Shown here: positions 6,445 to 8,218 of the stretch, piece by piece
Layout of the letters: every line of letters begins with the position of its first letter
How positions within the stretch are numbered: position 1 is the first letter of the stretch
From: Candidatus Aminicenantes bacterium UBA2199
GTDB lineage: Bacteria > Acidobacteriota > Aminicenantia > UBA2199
Assembly: GCA_002327965.1 (NCBI GenBank)
Contig: DCVB01000018.1
Location: forward strand, 3,626-11,843
Direction of reading: 5' to 3'
DNA: 8,218 nt
The notes under the pieces: model-generated
What the model saw: the letters and a program-made list of their open reading frames with translations, nothing else
Databases searched by the model: none
What the model was told of the DNA's origin: nothing
Position numbers and translations under genes: made by a program

Positions 6445-6813
6445 ATGAAGAAACAAATCTGGATCTTCCTGATCATTGCCGGTATCCTCCTGATCCCCTT
6501 TGTCTGGGGACAAGTGCAGCCGCTGCAGAAGGAAACCCAACTTTCAGCCCCTGCCCTCACCCAGTTGAATCGTGACGTCATCGAGTTGCACCGTGAAGTC
6601 GCTCGCCTGAAGGCCGAAGTCGACCGCCTGACCAAGCACATTCTGGTCGGCGATTCCCACGTGCGCATTGAGTCGCAGGACATCCACCTGATCGGCCGGA
6701 TCCATCTGGGCAAGGGGAGCAGCAGCGTGAGCGTTTTTGGCACGACTGTTTTCCATCGCCCGGTGCACTTCAACGATAAAATTCACGGGCTTCATCATGC
6801 GGAGGACAAGTAA
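6445..6813 (+). CDS. Small exported protein with coiled coil and beta-rich C-terminus
   Basis: A 122-residue protein of unknown family. The start is placed at ATG 6445 because AAGGAG (6433-6438) precedes it at 6 nt and the protein then opens with a proper signal sequence: two lysines, a hydrophobic core (about 5-20) and a likely cut near WGQ (21-23). There is no lipobox cysteine. The GTG at 6400 in the same frame would bury the signal and has no ribosome site. Residues 38-66 form a clean coiled coil, with hydrophobic residues alternating 3-4 (L38, L41, V45, L48, V52, L55, V59, L62, I66). Residues 72-115 alternate polar and hydrophobic residues (TTVFHRPVHFNDKI at 100-113), as in the beta-helical stems of trimeric fibre proteins. 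I infer a secreted or periplasmic oligomer, possibly a trimer; an uncleaved membrane anchor is the alternative. Confidence 0.75.
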   Translation: MKKQIWIFLIIAGILLIPFVWGQVQPLQKETQLSAPALTQLNRDVIELHREVARLKAEVDRLTKHILVGDSHVRIESQDIHLIGRIHLGKGSSSVSVFGTTVFHRPVHFNDKIHGLHHAEDK

Positions 6814-6828
6814 GCTGGATCGTAGCGC

Positions 6829-6857
6829 TTGATTTGCCGGCGGCGATGATGTATAAG
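6829..6857 (+). promoter_or_regulatory. Sigma70-type promoter for the exported protein-lipoprotein pair
   Basis: TTGATT (6829-6834), a 17-nt spacer and TATAAG (6852-6857); boxes match at 4/6 and 5/6. Transcription would begin near 6864, giving a leader of about 78 nt that carries the hairpins at 6882-6919. It starts 16 nt after the preceding stop codon. Prediction by eye. Confidence 0.55.
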
Positions 6858-6881
6858 TTTGTCCACGACGAGGAGCGCTCT

Positions 6882-6919
6882 GCCCGCAATCCCGCACAGG
6901 GGTATGCGGGTTCGCCCGC
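6882..6919 (+). promoter_or_regulatory. Leader with mutually exclusive GC hairpins
   Basis: TGCGGG at 6905-6910 can pair upstream with CCCGCA at 6891-6896 (6 bp, 8-nt loop) or with the second copy, CCCGCA at 6883-6888. Its GCGGG part (6906-6910) can instead pair downstream with CCCGC at 6915-6919, closing a TTCG tetraloop. Only one can form at a time. The Shine-Dalgarno starts at 6930, 10 nt later. There is no T-run. It may be an mRNA-stability or translation-control element; this is inference from pairing alone. Confidence 0.35.
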
Positions 6920-6941
6920 CCGAGCCGCGAAGGAGGAAGCC

Positions 6942-7394
6942 ATGAAACGGAAAATAGGTCTTGCTTTCATCTGCCTGGTCCTGGCCGCGCCGATGCTTTT
7001 CTCGGCCGGACCGGTCCTGGAAGGGAAACTGCTGTTCGGCATCGGCCATTTCGGGGCCCGCTATCTCTACCACGCCTACCTGACCATCGGCCTGGTGACC
7101 GATGCCTGGGCCGGCAATGCCAAATCGCCGGAGGATACCAAGCAGATCGTCCAGCACACGGCGGTTTTCCTGAAAGCTTCGATCCAGTATTTCAACGAGC
7201 TGAAGGATTTCGCCCTTTCAGCCGAAGACCGCCAGTACATCCTGGACATGAATTCGGCGTGCCGCGACCTGCTGGGCCAGGCGGAATCGTTCCTGAAATA
7301 CGTCGAAAAGCGCCAGGACGGAGACCGGCAGGCGTTCAGCCGCTACCGCGAAAGCGCCTGGGCGAAGATCGCCAAGCTGAACGGGCTGGAATAG
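6942..7394 (+). CDS. Exported helical protein of unknown function
   Basis: A 150-residue protein that I do not recognise. ATG 6942 is preferred over the in-frame ATG at 6834 because AAGGAGG (6930-6936) precedes it at 5 nt, and it then opens with a signal peptide (MKRK, hydrophobic core 6-20, likely cleavage after FSA at 20-22). The mature part has a Gly/aromatic opening (FGIGHFGARYLYHAYLT, 32-48) that might pack on a membrane or partner, then about 85 charged, helix-forming residues without turns or catalytic motifs. One cysteine (107) remains after cleavage. The predicted lipoprotein follows 22 nt downstream with its own AAGGAG, so the two are probably one transcript from the promoter at 6829-6857. 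A periplasmic helical bundle is the most I would infer. Confidence 0.78.
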   Translation: MKRKIGLAFICLVLAAPMLFSAGPVLEGKLLFGIGHFGARYLYHAYLTIGLVTDAWAGNAKSPEDTKQIVQHTAVFLKASIQYFNELKDFALSAEDRQYILDMNSACRDLLGQAESFLKYVEKRQDGDRQAFSRYRESAWAKIAKLNGLE

Positions 7395-7416
7395 CCCGGC
7401 CATTCAAGGAGTCAAC

Positions 7417-7938
7417 ATGAAACGAATTTGGATCATTTCCGTTCTTATACTCGCCATGGCATTCATCGGTATTGGCTGCGGGAAAAAGGACGCTCAACCC
7501 GGGGCGGCGATGCCGGAGGCCGGCCTGCCGGCCCCGGCTGGAGTTGCCGAGAACCTGGGAGAAAAGATCGGCTCGTCCTACGTCGAGACCCTGAAGCAGG
7601 TCGTCGCCATGCTCGACGACAGGCCCGCCGCCGCCGACGCCAGGGCCATGCTGACCGACATGAAGACCTGGACCATCGAGCTGATGGTCGACCTGGGCAG
7701 GGAGCGCGAGGCTCTTTCGGAAACCGACCGGGCGACGGCCGACCGCGTATTGAGCCGGCGCATCATGGAGGTGCCGGCCGACCTGTTCAAGGAGTACCAG
7801 GCCGGGCAGATGCACTACAAGGACGACCGCGAACTGTTCCAGTTGATCGCCGACTTCAACATCATCACCCAGTACGCCAATTTCGACCTGCTGAAAAAGC
7901 AACTGCCGGAGGAAGCCAGGCGTTTGGGAATACAATAA
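7417..7938 (+). CDS. Predicted lipoprotein of unknown function
   Basis: A 173-residue protein with a type II-like signal peptide: MKR, a hydrophobic stretch (4-19), and Cys21 in FIGIGC followed by GKKD. Position -3 is Gly rather than Leu, so the lipobox is slightly off-consensus. A Pro/Ala/Gly-rich tether (about 25-45) leads to a charged, mostly helical domain (about 48-170) with amphipathic helices (ETLKQVVAMLDDR, DLFKEYQAGQMHY, DFNIITQYANFDLLKKQL). No known motif is seen. ATG 7417 follows AAGGAG (7406-7411) at 5 nt. Being in one operon with a second exported helical protein suggests a shared envelope role. Aspartate at +4, not +2, gives no inner-membrane retention signal, so outer-membrane sorting is possible if the host is Gram-negative. 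Confidence 0.78.
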   Translation: MKRIWIISVLILAMAFIGIGCGKKDAQPGAAMPEAGLPAPAGVAENLGEKIGSSYVETLKQVVAMLDDRPAAADARAMLTDMKTWTIELMVDLGREREALSETDRATADRVLSRRIMEVPADLFKEYQAGQMHYKDDRELFQLIADFNIITQYANFDLLKKQLPEEARRLGIQ

Positions 7939-7949
7939 CCCGAGCGTTC

Positions 7950-7977
7950 GTGACGCCTGACGCGTGACGAGGACGAA
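7950..7977 (+). repeat. Heptamer tandem repeat, STGACGM type
   Basis: GTGACGC, CTGACGC and GTGACGA follow one another exactly, then a decayed GGACGAA. The run starts 12 nt after the stop codon of the lipoprotein gene. Confidence 0.6.
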
Positions 7978-7990
7978 CGGAACTCGGTGC

Positions 7991-8018
7991 AAGGCGTAGG
8001 GCGGAAGGCGTAGGGAAG
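7991..8018 (+). repeat. 14-nt tandem repeat (two heptamers per unit)
   Basis: AAGGCGTAGGGCGG at 7991-8004 is followed directly by AAGGCGTAGGGAAG at 8005-8018, 12 of 14 positions identical. A decayed A/G-rich continuation runs to about 8040 and ends in GGCAAAAG, similar to the tract at 6243-6270. Confidence 0.6.
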
Positions 8019-8045
8019 AAGGAAGACAAAGGCAAAAGTTAAGAC

Positions 8046-8078
8046 GAAGTTCGACGTTCGAAGTTCGAGGTTCGACGT
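8046..8078 (+). repeat. Heptamer tandem repeat, GANGTTC
   Basis: Four complete units, GAAGTTC, GACGTTC, GAAGTTC and GAGGTTC, occupy 8046-8073 and a fifth starts at 8074 (GACGT). Only the third position varies. TTCGA within adjacent units makes the run locally self-complementary. Confidence 0.8.
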
Positions 8079-8183
8079 AAAAAAGGATATTCCAAAGCAA
8101 ATATTTAAAGTAAGACAAAATCTCGCAATTAAAATCGTTGTAACATTGAAACGAAAGAGCATGAACTTATTCCAAGGCTCTTG

Positions 8184-8207
8184 CTGACACTGTCACTGAC
8201 ACTGACA
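8184..8207 (+). repeat. Hexamer tandem repeat, CTGACA
   Basis: Four adjacent units: CTGACA, CTGTCA, CTGACA and CTGACA. The period is 6, not 7, which sets it apart from the other tracts. The array may continue past the window edge in altered form (CTTGCT follows). Confidence 0.75.
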
Positions 8208-8218
8208 CTTGCTTTGGT

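Larger units (their letters stand above)
7939..8218. other. 280-nt gene-free region at the right edge
   Basis: No gene is supported. The first 140 nt are runs of 7-nt repeats of changing consensus (7950-7977, 7991-8018, 8046-8078). Then comes an AT-rich stretch (about 8079-8155) unlike the GC-rich genes, and a hexamer run near the end. A 7-bp stem, 7945-7951 with 7973-7979, encloses the first repeat and could act as a 3' structure for the lipoprotein transcript, but no T-run follows. Confidence 0.7.

Noticed and set aside
7336..8118. Minus-strand open frame through the lipoprotein gene and repeat region
   Set aside because: It overlaps a well-supported gene and translates the repeats into low-complexity strings; no start signal.
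8155..8182. AAGAGC/GCTCTT inverted repeat
   Set aside because: Six bases with a 16-nt gap in AT-rich sequence; expected by chance and not linked to any gene.

Overview
The window looks like a GC-rich bacterial chromosome segment. It holds eight genes: an acyl-CoA carboxylase cluster, a folate gene, a fatty acyl-CoA ligase and three small exported proteins. Shine-Dalgarno sites are clear in front of nearly every start, and there are four sigma70-like promoters with 17-nt spacers. Two intergenic stretches are filled with short heptamer repeats. No rRNA, tRNA, CRISPR or transposase is visible. The host cannot be named from the sequence alone. A Gram-negative, probably uncultured lineage (for example Acidobacteriota/Aminicenantes-like or deltaproteobacterial) is a guess from gene style and intergenic texture only.

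Layout. Positions 1-2929 (+): three tightly spaced genes for a biotin-dependent acyl-CoA carboxylase. They are the carboxyltransferase (5' end outside the window), a biotin-carboxylase-like protein and a biotin carrier protein. 2963-4253 (+): a promoter, an uncharacterised membrane-anchored protein and folK. 4339-6042 (-): an AMP-forming long-chain acyl-CoA ligase, convergent with folK, with a TTGACA-17-TACTAT promoter. 6043-6444: a purine-rich spacer with heptamer repeats and a forward promoter. 6445-6813 (+): a small exported coiled-coil/beta protein. 6829-7938 (+): a promoter, a leader with competing hairpins, then an exported helical protein and a lipoprotein. 7939-8218: no gene, only runs of 7-nt and 6-nt repeats and an AT-rich tail.

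How the genes fit together. The carboxylase and the acyl-CoA ligase both handle acyl-CoA, but they are on opposite strands and need not be co-regulated. The most notable observation is in the biotin-carboxylase-like protein. By hand alignment to E. coli AccC it keeps the ATP-site residues but replaces three residues of the bicarbonate/biotin site (R292, E296 and R338 become T288, N292 and V365). Its partner genes look intact: a classic carboxyltransferase and an EAMKMEN carrier. The complex may therefore use altered chemistry, borrow a biotin carboxylase from elsewhere, or use this protein as a non-catalytic subunit.
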